From Larimichthys crocea (Eukaryota > Chordata > Actinopteri > Sciaenidae): a stretch of 64,000 nt of DNA. This document shows, piece after piece, positions 1 through 13,347 of the stretch; position 1 is the stretch's first letter; every line of letters begins with the position of its first letter. Under the pieces are notes generated by a model, which saw only the letters and a list, made by a program, of their open reading frames with translations, searched no databases and was not told the origin of the DNA. The translations under genes were made by a program, and so were the position numbers. The stretch spans positions 2,578,695 to 2,642,694 of the forward strand of contig NC_040029.1 of NCBI RefSeq assembly GCF_000972845.2, given 5' to 3'.

Positions 1-244
1 TCTGTGGCTGCAAGGTGGGCTGACACCAGGCTCTGTTCTCTGATTTGAGAAAATGAGTTGGAAATGCATTTTTTTTTTCAAAGTGGCGCTGTTAAACATA
101 TAGTAGATAGGTTGAGGTTTCTTTAAATGTGTGTCCTCTCTCTGGCTGTAGGTAATTATCATCCAAAGTTCCCCTCACCTCCATTTTACGTTTTAGCATC
201 TTTTAGCTCCTTGTTTTGGTTTTTCGCTGCTTCTTTAATGTTTC

Positions 245-935
245 CTACGGAAGCCCTAAAAGGCCATACATACATACATACATTTAATCCACCCGTTTTC
301 CTGTGATAACGAGATAATTTTCCTCAGTTTTCCCGTGATAATGAGATAATTAATTCGAGATATCGAGAAAACAAAACGATAGTCTAGTGTATTAAAGTGC
401 GCCCGTGTTACAGAATGTATGGCAAATGCATGTAGTCCATGATACGGAGTGAGCAAACCTATTACGCCACTGTAAAATCCCTTTGATCCATAATTTCTGA
501 CAAATACACTTGATCTCAGGACTGGAGTGAGGATTAGCCAAAGTGTATCAACCTTTGTCAGAAATTATGGATCAAAGAGATTTTACAGTAGAGTAAATAT
601 TGCACATAATGCCCTTTTCAATTCAAAATAATCAACTTTTAGGCTGAATTGCTCAAAAATGATACAGTAAATATGCTTTATACTGAGTGAGTGAACAGTC
701 AGGATGGTCCTGAGATCAACTGTACAAACCTTTGTCAGAAATTATGGATCAAAGGGATTTTACAGTGGAGTAATAGGTTTGCTTGCTCTGTATCATGGAC
801 TACATGCATTTGCCATACATTCTGTAATACTAGACTATCGTTTTGTTTTCTCGATCTCTAATTAATTATCTTGTTATCATAGGAAAACGGGTGGAATAAA
901 ATGTATGTATGTATGGCCTTTTAGGGCTTCCGTAG
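245..935. mobile_element. Foldback/MITE-like DNA element with long inverted ends
   Basis: The two ends are imperfect inverted copies of about 230-260 bp. The left end starts CTACGGAAGCCCTAAAAGG and the right end finishes with its reverse complement at 935. The inverted similarity continues through a TACA/TGTA tract, a motif around GTCAGAAATTATGG and a stretch near 410-440 that reappears inverted near 790-820. TTTC lies directly outside both ends (241-244 and 936-939) and may be a short target duplication. There is no transposase reading frame, so the copy is non-autonomous. The superfamily is not assigned. Confidence 0.75.
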
Positions 936-3900
936 TTTCCCTAATTTTTAGCAGATTTTAGTAAAAGCAACAGCATTTAGCAGCTAAGGAGCTAAAGTCA
1001 GAGTGAATATTGATTTCACATTCATCAGGTGGCCATTTGCTAACATTTGTGTGAGTTTACATCCACTGTACAAGGTCATATATCAGACAGTCAGGGTTGT
1101 GTCAGCTTGTCTACACTGCCCCAAAGTAAAAGTAGCAATACAGCAATGTGGAAACATTGCCACAAGTCCTGCATTCATAATTCTGCTGAAGGTAAATAAA
1201 AATAAAAAAGTAAATATAAAGTAAATATCAGGCAGTTTTATGTATTCGTGCCTCAGGTGAATGAAAGCATCTGTGAAGTTAAGAGGTCGAGGGTTTTTGG
1301 TCGCCAAAAAGGTTGGGAACCACCGGTTTATTTAGTAATGCATTGTTTGTGTTTTAAGCTTGCCATATTTTTCTTAATGTCAATCTTAATCTGAAACTGG
1401 AGCTGTTAAATAGATATAGGTAAGAAGGTAAAAAAGTAAAATAATTGCCAATGAAATGTATAGCAGAGTAGAAATTGCTTAAAATCGCTACTGTACATTA
1501 ACTGTGTACTTAAGACAAACGCTTAAGTAAATACTTACTTTTCTCCACAACCCTCCAGCTGTTTCATATTTGAGATAACCTCAGTGTCCAGTCGCTGCAG
1601 GTCCCAAAACAACATGTTTTGTTAGGGTTTTTTATTTTCATGGATTTATACTGCTGAGGTTGTATCCATCAAGTGTGAAAAGAAATCTGGCATGGATGAG
1701 TGTTAAGAGAGAAAAGGAATTGACTGCAAATCTGAAACCACTGAAGAGAAAATTCTGTTTTTGGTGATACATTTATTGGCTTCAATGAGCCGTTCTGTGT
1801 ATGAAGATACGAGCAAAAACAGCATTTTAGCACAAGAGAGAGGATTTGAGACTGGGCCAGGGTATTATATGTAGGTGTTATTCCTGGAAATATAACAGAA
1901 ACCATTTTGAAAGCCCATGACAGACTAATACCAGTGATTCTCTAACGGTGGAGCAATGACTGGGTCAGATTCTCCCAGGTTTCCTGCCCTCAATTACAGT
2001 ATCAGTCAAGTTTTCTCAGGCCCCCTCATTCATTAAATTGCCTTAATTTTATTTACCATTTTGGCGGATCAATAACAGGGCCATCTTGCAGAATTGTTGC
2101 TGTTTATTTCTCTGCTCTCGTGAAAAACTTCCAGGTCTGCAGAATGTCAGGGTGGATCATCTATAGGACAGAGAGCCACAATTCTGTTGTTTTAGAGAAG
2201 GGTCACGCCTGCTTTTCCCTAAATGATCCAGTGATTTAAAGCTAAGGACGATGCCATGGTTACAAACTGCACATCCTGCGTTGCTGATGAAAGTGTCCAC
2301 ACTGTGAATGCCACTGTCTTGTTTACACTTTGTTTTAAAACAGAGATTGTCTTGGTAGGTTTCTGCGGTGGAAGGACTGTTAAATTTTCCATTAGGCTAT
2401 TTGGTCGACCCACAGGAATGAGGTGAGAGGTTCTGAGACTCCTGATGTGAAGCGTGATGGCTTTGTTTATAGGGAATGATCTCAGAGTGCCTCTGGGTTT
2501 GGTTCTGTTTTACCACTGGAGAAATGATATTGATGCTTTGAAAAATGTTTGTAGGCTGCAGGGGAGGAGGGGGAGTCAGTTTGCACTGTGGGGGAGGAGG
2601 GCTTCACTATTTGTGGTTGTGATTTGTTATGTGGTTGCTGTCAGTACTGCTGATGGGTTTCCAAGTATTGCTGCTCCCGTTGTTACTGCTGTTACACTGT
2701 TCTTGTGTGGGAGGTGTGTGTTGCTCTAGCTTGGCTAACATGTGTTGATGTTTCTTCCACATTTTTTAAGATAAAGGCTTATTAAAGGAATGCCAAAAGT
2801 CTCTCCCTCCTGCTTTCTCTCAAACCGCCAATGGTGAGAATTTGGCAGCTGCTCCGTATTGATTTTCAGTGTATCACGGCCTTCACACAGGTCATGACCA
2901 GCATGTCTGATGAGATGAAGAACTATTCGCTTTCCAATACTCCCAGAATGTAAAAACATCCGGCTCTTGTAGAGGCATTTTGTTGGCATTTTAGTTTAGT
3001 ACAAATGAAATTCTTTCTGTCCATTGAAACAAAGGAGCACAAATAAAGTACTAAATCTACAGATGTGTGTGTGAAAGGGAATGTCAGTCCATCCATTTTA
3101 AGAATTCACAAGTGCCTCAGGACAGCTTAGTCAGTAATAATGAACATGTACCAATCTTTCCTACAGCTAGAAACAGGAGAACTGACCTTTAACTTCACAT
3201 ATTTACTGGTTGCTACACTGTGTCAGTGAAATGGTAAATTAGTGAAGCAACAATGGAACACAATAATGTGATGACTCTTTATCTTAATTAATTATTGTCA
3301 TTGTCCTTTGCACATTGCCTTGTAACGTCATCCAATAGACATCAATCAAATGCTGGATTTTATTTTCACAACTAACAGTCACATCAAAGAAAAATACATT
3401 GTCAAACCTTCAAAAGGAATTCAGCGCAGTTAATATAATAATTCTAAGTAATGAATTTGACACTACTCAGTGTGACAACTTTTAATTACTTGATTTAAAT
3501 TAAGAAATCATTTTTCTACATATCTACATATTAATGGTACCTTATTAGACCCAGGAGTGGTCATTTGTGCTATACCGCAGGGATCAGTCCTAGAGTCCTG
3601 ATAATTCAGATTTGTTTGTGAGATAGATACGTAGAAAATTAATTTTAATAAAACTTACCTTTTAAATAAAGGAAATGGAGAGATGAGTGAATGTATTTTG
3701 TGTTTAAAAAAACATTTTTGTTTCATTCAATAATTAAACCTGCATGCTCACTCACTATAAGTTAACTTTTTTGTGGTTTTATCAAATGCAAGACCTTGTT
3801 TGTGTGTGCTTTTTATTGTTTGTTCTATTCTATTTCATTTTACTTTTTTTTTGTCTTTGCATGTCCAGGTCCTATGTTAGGCTGAATCTCTTTGTGTTAT

Positions 3901-6900
3901 GTTTATGACATGATCAAATCCAAATAACATAACCTAGGATAAAACCCTGTCAAATCAGGGCCTGTGACTGTGAATCTATGTCCGCCTCCCTGGCGTGAGG
4001 ACATTTAGGAAACCCCGCAACAGATGATGTGAAATGTATCATCAGCAATCTGCTTCTTACGTTGATGGAATTGGAGAGTAACATTTGCTGTCTAAGCCTC
4101 AGTACACTCAAGCTATAGCATTGTCAAAGTTTCAGGGTCGATGAAGGGTAAAAAGTAAAATTGAATTAATTTAATATCATCTTCTTGTATGCTTGTATCA
4201 TAATGACGACTGTAACCACTTGTCTCATTATGATTATTATCTCCATAGGTGTTTGTATTTGGGAGGTATTTGACGTTAAAATGTCTAACTTTTTTGTTTG
4301 GCTTCTTTGGCGGATACTCTCTTTATCCTGTGATGTGATTGGCTTAGGACATGGACTGGAAGGGGGGGGTAGCCTTCCAGTACCTGAAAAGTTCAGCAAT
4401 TAACACACTGAGGGACAGATTAGCTGTTCCCCCTGCTGCCAGTTTTTATGTTAAGCTAAGCAACCATAGTTAGACATTCTGGGAAATACACTTAATCTTC
4501 TCATCTCGGTCTTGGCAAGAAAGCAAATAAAGTTAAGTTAAAGGCTGAAAAACGAACAGACACACGCTCACATGTCATTGTAGTACCAACAGACACTTCA
4601 CTTAAAACCCACTGACCCATAAGAACCCTAAGGCCTCTCAGGAATGTGTAAGAACTTGCCAGTAACTCTCAGCTTTGCAGTCTGTCCAGATGTTGACACA
4701 CGCTTTCCTCAACACATGCTCTCTCCAAGTTAACTGCGCTCCATAAAAACAGAGTGCAATGCTGAAATAAACTGCTGGAGTGATCATAAAATGTTAGATA
4801 AAAACCACGAGGTGATGCGATGTTTGGCTGAATGTGTGTTTAAATGAGCGTTGAACTAGAAAGACAAGAATGTTTGAGTGCAAAAAGAAGGAGTAAATAA
4901 CTAAATCCCTAAGAATAACCTCTTATCTGAGCGGTGCATGTTTCCTAAGCCAAACTTTGTGATGCTGTCAGCAAGGTCACGATAACACTATGCAGGTGCA
5001 CACACACACACGTAAACAGTGCAACATGGCAGCCTGCATCATTATGAAGAAACAGTCCATGATGTTCAGTTTGATTATCTGTCTGGGGCACACATCTACA
5101 GGCACATCCTGGACCGAAGCGGAGACAGGTCCTGTCTCTATGTCTTATGAGCAGCTCATGAATAGATATGATGCACATGCCAGCAAAGGAGCAGAGAACA
5201 AATACTTGGGTTGCTGAGGCTTAGTTACCATGCAAGCATTTTACTGTCAGGGTATAACCGCATAGAAGAATAGATTGCACTCCTGCACTAATTAATCTCG
5301 ATGGGCTGAATAAACTAAAAAGCACACTGCGGCTGATGCTGAGGACTTGCCAGGAATAACAGGTTACATAAATTACCAGTTGACAACATGAAAACACCTA
5401 CATATACTTGAGTTTTGTTTGAGATTATCCACTTCTAAACTCCCACTCACTCACAGGTGCTGTATGCATCTTTACTGGGTGCACAGGTGTTTTCAGAAAA
5501 TCCTGTCTCTGCTGATATTTTCCTCCGAGTATCTTATGCTACAGATCGGAGCTAAATTCAGAATTATGCTGACATCTACTGGTCAGATGTTGCATGAAAG
5601 CTCTCCACAAACTACAGACCTTGCCACACTGTGACAGCACATTATATTTTTCATTTAATCTTTCATTGTTCATCCAGCTCATTTTTCACAACTTCTACAC
5701 CGTCAAACATGAAATGCTGTCCTTAAAAATAAAAGTGCAAAACGATAAATCACATGCTCAGAATGAGCAACCTCAGCACAGCAAGTTTCAGTGCTTATTA
5801 CCAAGTATAGAGGTTAATACTGCAATGCAGTAATGAAAACACAAGTAGAAATAAAAGAGGAAAAATAAGTTTCCGTGCTGCATTACAATGCTACCGTACT
5901 GTACATTCTGTACAGAAAATAAGTGATTTAAATAATTCAGGTTCGGTGTCTTTAATAAAAAGTGACCTGCTGCAGTGAAGCACTAACATCTGATTCACTG
6001 ATTTTAAACATTTGTTGCTTGATCTTTCTTGGATAAAAACCTCCCTGAAACACAAGACATAACATGCTGTAAGACTTAAACATGAGAAGAACATCTGAAG
6101 ACAACGAGGACTCTTCAGCAGGGCACTGGAGTTACTCTGTGCTCCAGGGACACTGTTTTTAGCTTGTAATTTTGAAAATGAAAAACTAGTTTGTTGTTGA
6201 GTCCACCTGAGCACAAATGATGTTGACCAGCTATGTTTCAGCCTCAGTGATGAATGATGTTTTTGCCTCCAATATATTATGAAGGGTAAATGATAATGTG
6301 ATGTAAATGTCAAAGAACCTATTGTTCTATGCCAACTCATTAGGATTGCACAAGATGTGCTGCTGCTCATTTTCTAGACGATAAACGACCTGCACATCTT
6401 TGGCTGAGACTGAAACAAATATTTTACACACTCCAGTGATCTCATTGTTTAGTCTCATTCAAAATACCACCAAATACCACAGGAAGGTAAAAACATATTG
6501 TTACGAGAACTTTTTAAAAAGAACCTTTGAATAAGGAGGACTGGATTTAGAGTATCAAAGTTTAAGTTGAATTTAATATTCTTGTACAAGAAGGAGCGTT
6601 TAACAGTGCAACACACAAGAGGGTTACAGAGAAAAGGCTCACTGATGAGCATTATCAGGTGGTTCTTATACAATTCATTCTCAAGACAGCCCATGTCTCG
6701 GACATCTTCCCACTAACAATTCCCTTTTTTGGTTTTCCCCTTAGTAATGAACATTATGTTTCTCGTCCAAAATGACACTTCCCTTAATCTGTCTCTCTTG
6801 TCCTTGAACATTTTTTAATTACCTTTCCCTGGCAGTTTCAACAAACACATGCTACATAAGGGAAGTACACAAGATATGCAAAAAGACAAAACACACACAC

Positions 6901-7652
6901 TTAAAACATCTGCAGCCCAGTACAATCCTAATTTTTATAACACATATGAAGCCGACCTAAGTTAAACTGTTATATTAGTTAGTCATCAAGGTCGTATCGC
7001 AGCTGGGTGTAAGTGTAAAGAGGTTTAATCTAACTCTTTGCCTATATACTTATGAATAGGCAAAGACTAGATACTGTATACCTTATCTAATCATTTTCAT
7101 TTTACTGTCTATGCTCATGATAAAAACGTGCTCTCCTGTGTAGCTGAACATAATGCTATTACTGTCAAGAGTTTGGTTATTTTCCATATGTTGGAATTAC
7201 AGAAAGCTAATGGGCATGTTGAGAGAGAAAAGATGAGAGTAGATGCAATTAAAAGTTAACCTTAGCAGCTGTTAAACAAAAGGCCATATGGGTAACTTTA
7301 AAGTGTAAAATGGCAGATAGCAGCAGACAAGATTGAAGCTTGCACAGCAATTTTATATATTGTATGTTCTTAACAGCTATTTTTATGACTGTTATTAAAC
7401 CATCTGATAAATACAAGCCAAATAAAGTGAGTGATGATGAATGTTTTCCATCATTAGGTATTTTATAGAACATACTAAAGTAATCAGCTAAAGATTAAAC
7501 ATTAACCAACATGTTAATGTGTCAGCTGTCTGCCTCTGGTCTATGGGGCTGAGGCAAAGGTGCATCCTTATCTAATGTTGGTCTATAAAGGTGTGATTCA
7601 TTCCAAGGTTGCTTTATTTAGAAGTTGCAAACAAGGAGTTTACTTTGACAAA
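936..7652. other. Intergenic DNA, no gene recognised
   Basis: AT-rich sequence with only short open frames that lack family similarity and convincing splice context. It holds minor repeat relics, such as the phrase around 1290-1325 (GGTTGGGAACCACCGG) common in old vertebrate repeats and a reverse-transcriptase relic near 3555. The last few hundred bases before 7653 presumably contain the cpo promoter, but I see no TATA box that decides the start. Confidence 0.6.
3548..3606 (+). mobile_element. Very short LINE reverse-transcriptase relic
   Basis: One frame reads VICAIPQGSVLES and then stops. This resembles the PQGSVLGP block that precedes the YADD box of non-LTR reverse transcriptases. Nothing beyond this block is preserved, so it is an old, decayed fragment. 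Confidence 0.45.
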
Positions 7653-10600
7653 ATGACAATGCTGAACTTTGTGGGTCTGAGCCTTGTGGTGCTTTCAGCA
7701 ATTGAAGCAGCCGCAGTGGAGAGGTGAGTTTTATTCATAAAATGTCATATTGATGGCTTGTTACCATACAGTAATAATGTAGCATCTGATCAGATACTTT
7801 TAGATTCATTTCAATCCAAAACTTTACAATATAGTAGACCATATATATATAAAAAAGTATATCAGAATGTTTATTATTATTGTTGTTGTTGTTGTTGTTG
7901 TTATTGTTAGTTTTAGTATTCTTAGTATTGGCATTATATTAATGGTTTCCGATCAAGGAGTAGTTCGACATTTTTGGAAATACGCTTATTCTCATCTTTT
8001 GCAAATCTTTAGATGACCTCTGTAAAATGTATGTGCTAAATAAACTAAAATAATCTACTGAGCTACAGAAAAGTTGAGTTCTAGCATGTCAAGTGTTTTC
8101 TCCACAGCTCCAGATAAGCAAAATTACACTGATTAGCTGTAGTAAGACTTGCCAGCTGATTACGATTGGACTCATCTACAGCTATGTAGCAACTTGTTTG
8201 TGCAGTCACAACTGAGACAGGGTGGTGCAAACACAAAGCTAGCATAGTAGGAATTAAGAGGATTTGTGCTGGCTTTTCTCTTAACCTTGTAACCAAAACT
8301 TGACGTGATAGAGAAAAACTGAGATCAGTTTTGGAAATACGCTTATTCTCATCTTTTGCAAATCTTTAGATGACCTCTGTAAAATGTATGTGCTAAATAA
8401 ACTAAAATAATCTACTGAGCTACAGAAAAGTTGAGGCTTTGTGCAACTATTTCTTGACTTCCTGATTTTTTTGTTACTGTCGAGTTATCCCTGCAATTGT
8501 CATTTTTACACCTTTACAGATTTAACAAAGAGGATTTAACAACACTGGGGAACAATTTGAAAAAAAAAAATAGATTTTTATGCTGATTAAAACTAAAATT
8601 GGCATGCTGATTCCAATGTGCAGTCAGTTTTTTTTTTTCTAGCATGTCAAGTGTTTTCTCCACAGCTCCAGATAAGCAAAATTCCACTGATTAGCTGTAG
8701 TAAGACTTGCCAGCTGGTTACGATTGGACTCATCTACCGTTATGTGGCAACTTGTTTGTGCAGTCACAACTGAGACAGGGTGGTGCAAACAGAAAGCTAG
8801 CATAGTAGGAATTAAGAGAATTTGTGCTGGCTTTTCTCTTAACCTTGTAACCAAAACTTGACGTGATAGAGAAAAACTTTTGGATTCCGCACCCAAAAAT
8901 GAGTTAAAAACAGCTGTCAGACCTAACTCAACAAAAATTGTGTTCCCCAGTGTAATCTTTAGTAGGAAGATTTCTTTCTAAATCTTGCCAAAATATGCGT
9001 ATTTCCAAATTCCTTTGAGGTGTATGAAACATTATAATGACGTACTGTCAAGTTGGAGCTACACTACCAGTCAAAAGTTTGGACACACCTTCTCATTTAA
9101 TGGTTTTTCTTTATTTTCATGACTATTCACATTGCTGATTCTCACTGAAAACATCAAAACAATGAATGAACACATATGGAATTATGTAGTGAACAAAAAA
9201 AGTGTGAAATTACTCAAAACATGTTTTATATTTTAGACTACTCAAAATAGGCACCCTTTGCTTTGATTACTGCTTGGCACACTCTTGGCATTCTCGCGAT
9301 GAGCTTCATGATGTAGTCACCTGAAATGGTCTTCACTTCATAGGTGTGCCTTGTCAGGGTTAATTTGTGGAATATCTTGCGTTCTTAATGGGGTAAGACC
9401 ATCAGGTGTGTTGTGCAGAAGTCAGGTTGATACACAGCTGACAGCTCTATTTGACAACTGTTAGAACTCATATTATTGCAAGAACCAATCATCTAAGTAA
9501 AGAGAGTCCGTCATTACTTTAAGAACTGAAGGTCAGTCAGTCCGCAAAATTGCAAACACTTTGAATGTGTCCCCAAGTGCAGTCGCAAAAACCATCAAGC
9601 GCTACACTAAACTGGCTCACATGAGGACCACCCCAGGAAAGGAAGACCAAGAATCACCTCTGCTGCTGAGGATAAGTTCATCCGAGTCACCAGCCTTAGA
9701 TGTCGCAAGTTGACAGCACCTCCGATTAGAGCCCAGAGAAATGCCACCCAGAGGTCTAGTAGCAGACACATCTCTACATCAACTGTTCAAAGACACTGTG
9801 CGAATCAGGCCTTTATGCTCAAGTAGCTGCTAAGAAACCACTGCTAAGGAAATGCAACAAGCAGAAGAGATTTGTTTGGGCCAAAAAGAAAGAAAAACCA
9901 TTAAATGAGAAGGTGTGTCCAAACTTTTGACTGGTAGTGTAATTCTACTGCATATGTGAAAAACCATCTGAAACTGTTGACGATTGCGTTGAATTGTGCG
10001 AGCATGAGGCAGTACTCTTGTAGTGTTATGTACAATATTCTGTAAAAGCTATTACTGTTTTTGCAACAACTGCAATCTAGCAATTCCCAGCTTTAATAGA
10101 CATCTATTGTTTCTTTTATGATTTGCCTTTTCATTTAAGTATAAGGAGATTTTTTTTGTACAACATAATATTAAGGTAAAGAGACTTCAGAAAAGCACTG
10201 CTTCTCATGTGTCAAATGTATTTTGGTGTGTCCAACAGAGTAGAGTATGACTACTACAAATACCATTCCATGCCAGAGGTGAGAAGACCCAATCACTGCT
10301 TTCACACACACATTACTTTGACAGATCACTACACACAGACACACAAAATACATACATACTCTGATGTGTAACAATGCCCTGCTCTACAGATCAGTAAATG
10401 GATGAGCCAGATGCAGACGGATTACCCTGATCTTGTGCACATAGTGGACTATGGAAAGACCTATGAGAAGAGGACAATTAGCTTACTCAAGGTAAAACAA
10501 AAGTAAACTGTTAATTTCATATCAGAAATGAGCAGATACCAGAATAACACTGGAGTGTAGCACAGTAGCCAAACAAGGAATTTATTTTCCAGATTGGGCA

Positions 10601-13347
10601 GAATACTGGCGCAAAAAAGAAAGCGATCTGGATGGACTGTGGTATACACGCCAGGGAATGGATCGCCCCGGCATTCTGTCAGTACTTTGTCAGAGAGGTA
10701 ATGATTTTAAAAAAACATGGTTCATCATTAAAAAAAATATACAGAGAATATTATTTGTCTTTTTATTTAGCTGTAGTGATGGAAACCCATCCTCCAATAT
10801 ATCTGACCCTGATGTATTTGTTTAGATCCTGAAAGCATACAAAACAGACCCCAAAATTCAAGACATGATGAAAAACATGGACTTCTATGTAACCCCAGTG
10901 CTCAACATGGACGGCTACATCTACTCCTGGAGTACAGTAAGTGCTTACATTTGATGGATGTTTATCCAATTAGTTGTAGTGCTTTAAGAGGCCACGGGTG
11001 AATCAGATATGAAATGATTATTGAAGCAATTCAATCAGTGAATAAATAGATTTTTGAATACAAACTTATTTTCAAAGTAAGATGGATGGAACATTAATAA
11101 ACCAATCCAAAGCAGCACTTAAGTATGTACAAAAATGTTGAGTGTATTAATTACTAAATGAATAGAACAATCAGAACCAGCTGATTTAAGCGACTGTCTT
11201 AACCGTTTAGGATCGACTGTGGAGGAAGAACCGGTCACCAGGACCTGCAAGCTGTAACTGTAGTGGCACTGATCTCAACCGCAACTTTGACGCCAACTGG
11301 GGCAGTAAGTTTTGTTGTGCTTCTTTATACGGCCTGACGTTTTGATGATTATGAAAGATTCCCAATCAGAGTCTGTTGTATTGAATTTGGACACAGCTTG
11401 AGTTTCACTGGACTCATTTAATGTCCTATGATGCTCTTTGACAGGATTTCTGAGCCTGGCAACAAAAATCAGACAACTTCAAATAGGCTATTAAGTGACA
11501 CCAAAGAAACTTTATTTATTTTTATAATGTTTGGTTAAAGGTACTATAATAAATATTTTTGGATAAAACAATGGATCACATGACATGATGTGTGAAAACA
11601 ATCGTTCACAGTGATGAACCAAATGGACCCAGCCAACTCTGCAGTTCACCTCAGCTCTGTAGAGTTTCAACCTCTTTCAGCTTATTGTTTTGCCCACAGA
11701 GTTAAGAGAGTCATACAATTTCCCAGGCTGCCAGAAACATGACTGTAAATCAATTTGCTATGTCATTTTAAATATGCTATGCTGTTTCTGGCGCCCCCAA
11801 GTGGCCAAAAATTACATTGCAGCTTTGAACGTAAATGTTTTGTGTATATTAAAATTGTCTTATAGAAGATTTGTGAAGTTAAAACTTCTATATGTAAGAA
11901 GTGGTACCATTGGTATGTTTGAATCAGATTGTTCCATTTCTTCGGCTGCTTTTACAGCAATCGGGGTATCGGATGACTGCTGTTCAAACATCTACTGCGG
12001 GACCGGACCTGTGTCTGAGCCTGAGGCCCAGGCTGTCACTTATTTTGTAGGAAGTCGTAAGGAAGACTTCCTGTGTTTCCTCACCATCCACTCCTACGGC
12101 CAGCTGCTTCTGGTTCCCTACGGACACCCCAACTACACCGCCCCCAACTACCAAGAGCTGGTATTTACATCTAGGAACACAGTGATGCATGTTTGACACA
12201 TTTCACACACAATATTCTACACAATTTCAGGATAAAAAGAGTAGCCTGATTATCTGCCTGATATACTCTGCATATTGCCATAGAAACTGAGCTGATGCAG
12301 ATCACAAATACCCACAGTAAATGAGACAACCTGTGAAAAACACACAATTTATTTCAAGGTTTAGCATTTAATATTGATCATTGGTGGTACCGTTTACTTA
12401 AATGGTGCATGGCCAAATGCATTAATCACACACTGTACACTCGGCATCTAAGAGCAATCAGTCCTCAACTGTCAAGACAGAATACAAGGGAGCTGTGAAG
12501 CGCTGATAGACAAAAACAAAGGGCTAGTTGTTCTTAAGAGGAAGGCTGATTACGGTAATAACCCACTAGGTTATTAAGCTTTAAGAGCATGCATTCACAT
12601 TCTCATGTGTTTGTCATGGGCATCCATTTCTGTCATTAATTCCTTACAAAGCTGCATTTCCTGCCTCCCTCAGTTACCTGACTGACATTCATTACTAGAG
12701 AGACTTGTAGTGTAAAGGCACAACTGTGTCTTTGATGTCAAACTGTAATTTCCTAAACACAATACTACTTTTATCTCTGCATCTCTGCACATTTCAATGA
12801 TTATATGACAAAGCTAATGTCTCATTCCTCAGATGGATGTGGGTCTGGCTGCAGCAGATGCCATTAAGAAGGTTCACGGGAAAGATTACACTGTAGGAGC
12901 CTCACCGGATGTTTTGTGTAAGTCTGCAAATCACTGCAGGTCACAGATTCTTTAAGGTTAGCCATGCTGCTAGGAACAGCAATGATGATCTGATCCAGAC
13001 TGAAATATCTCATATGGTCTTGAGAGGGTCTAAAAGTTAATTGAGAAGATCGCCATTAACATCTGTGCCCTCTTTCTACAGACCCCAACTCTGGTTCATC
13101 CAGAGACTGGGCTCGTATGAGTGGGATCCCCCTCGCCTACACCTTTGAGCTGAGGGATAATGGGACATTCGGCTTCAAGCTTCCCGAAGATCAGATCCAG
13201 CCGACCTGTGAGGAGGCCTACAGCGGAGCCCTTCACATCATCACCTACGCCCATGACAAGACCTTTAATGGTGCGGTGGCAACCGCTGTTGCAACCCTGT
13301 GGACCATACTGTTAGCAGTGGGCGTCACCGGCAGCTCCCTGATGTGA
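7653..13347 (+). CDS. cpo: Carboxypeptidase O (GPI-anchored metallocarboxypeptidase, M14A), nine exons
   Basis: Exons 7653-7723, 10239-10278, 10390-10491, 10593-10697, 10826-10936, 11211-11304, 11958-12160, 12833-12917 and 13082-13347 join in phase to 358 residues. CPO removes acidic C-terminal residues from peptides at the enterocyte surface. A signal peptide (residues 1 to about 20) is followed almost directly by the catalytic domain, so the roughly 80-residue propeptide of CPA/CPB is absent, as known for CPO. Zinc and catalytic blocks are all present: HAREW (His69, Glu72 in CPA numbering), LNRNF (Asn144-Arg145), HSYGQ (His196, Tyr198), the Tyr248-equivalent in the LYPNSG segment and TFELRD (Glu270). 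The residue aligned with CPA position 255 is Arg (SSRDW), the known basis of CPO acidic specificity. The hydrophobic C-terminus (about 20 residues) fits a GPI signal. ATG 7653 was chosen; a second in-frame ATG lies at 7659. Confidence 0.92.
7865..7911. repeat. TTG/TTA microsatellite in cpo intron 1
   Basis: A run of ATT and GTT triplets, mostly GTT units, lies in the first intron. Confidence 0.85.
7971..8435. repeat. Intron repeat, modules A1-B1-A2
   Basis: Module A (7971-8075, beginning near GGAAATACGCTTATTCTCAT) recurs at about 8333-8435. Module B1 (8076-8315, containing AGCATGTCAAGTGTTTTCTC) recurs at 8638-8880. The copies are close to identical, so the duplication looks recent. The open frames on the minus strand here are repeat sequence, not exons. 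Confidence 0.75.
8543..8954. mobile_element. DNA-transposon-like element with ACACTGGGGAACA ends
   Basis: The left end reads ACACTGGGGAACAATTT (from 8543) and the right end reads AAATTGTGTTCCCCAGTGT (ending about 8954), which are inverted copies of each other. Module B2 (8638-8880) lies inside, so module B1 at 8076 is probably the remnant of a related element. There is no coding capacity. The termini are inferred from the inverted repeat alone. Confidence 0.6.
9060..9941. mobile_element. Internally deleted Tc1/mariner-like transposon
   Basis: Perfect or nearly perfect 44-bp inverted ends run 9060-9103 and 9898-9941, starting TACACTACCAGTCAAAAGTT, with the TA dinucleotide of Tc1 insertion at each edge. 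The interior (about 9440-9900, plus sense) encodes a decayed Tc1 transposase N-terminus: fragments such as [16 protein letters not shown] and [15 protein letters not shown] match the paired helix-turn-helix and GRP-type linker. Stops follow, and the DDE region is missing. It is therefore inactive. Confidence 0.88.

Noticed and set aside
5891..6370. 159-residue open frame on the minus strand
   Set aside because: No family similarity, no domain, unusual composition and no splice context; likely chance in AT-rich DNA.
8081..8896. Two similar minus-strand frames of 71 and 85 residues
   Set aside because: They are the two copies of repeat module B, not exons of a gene.
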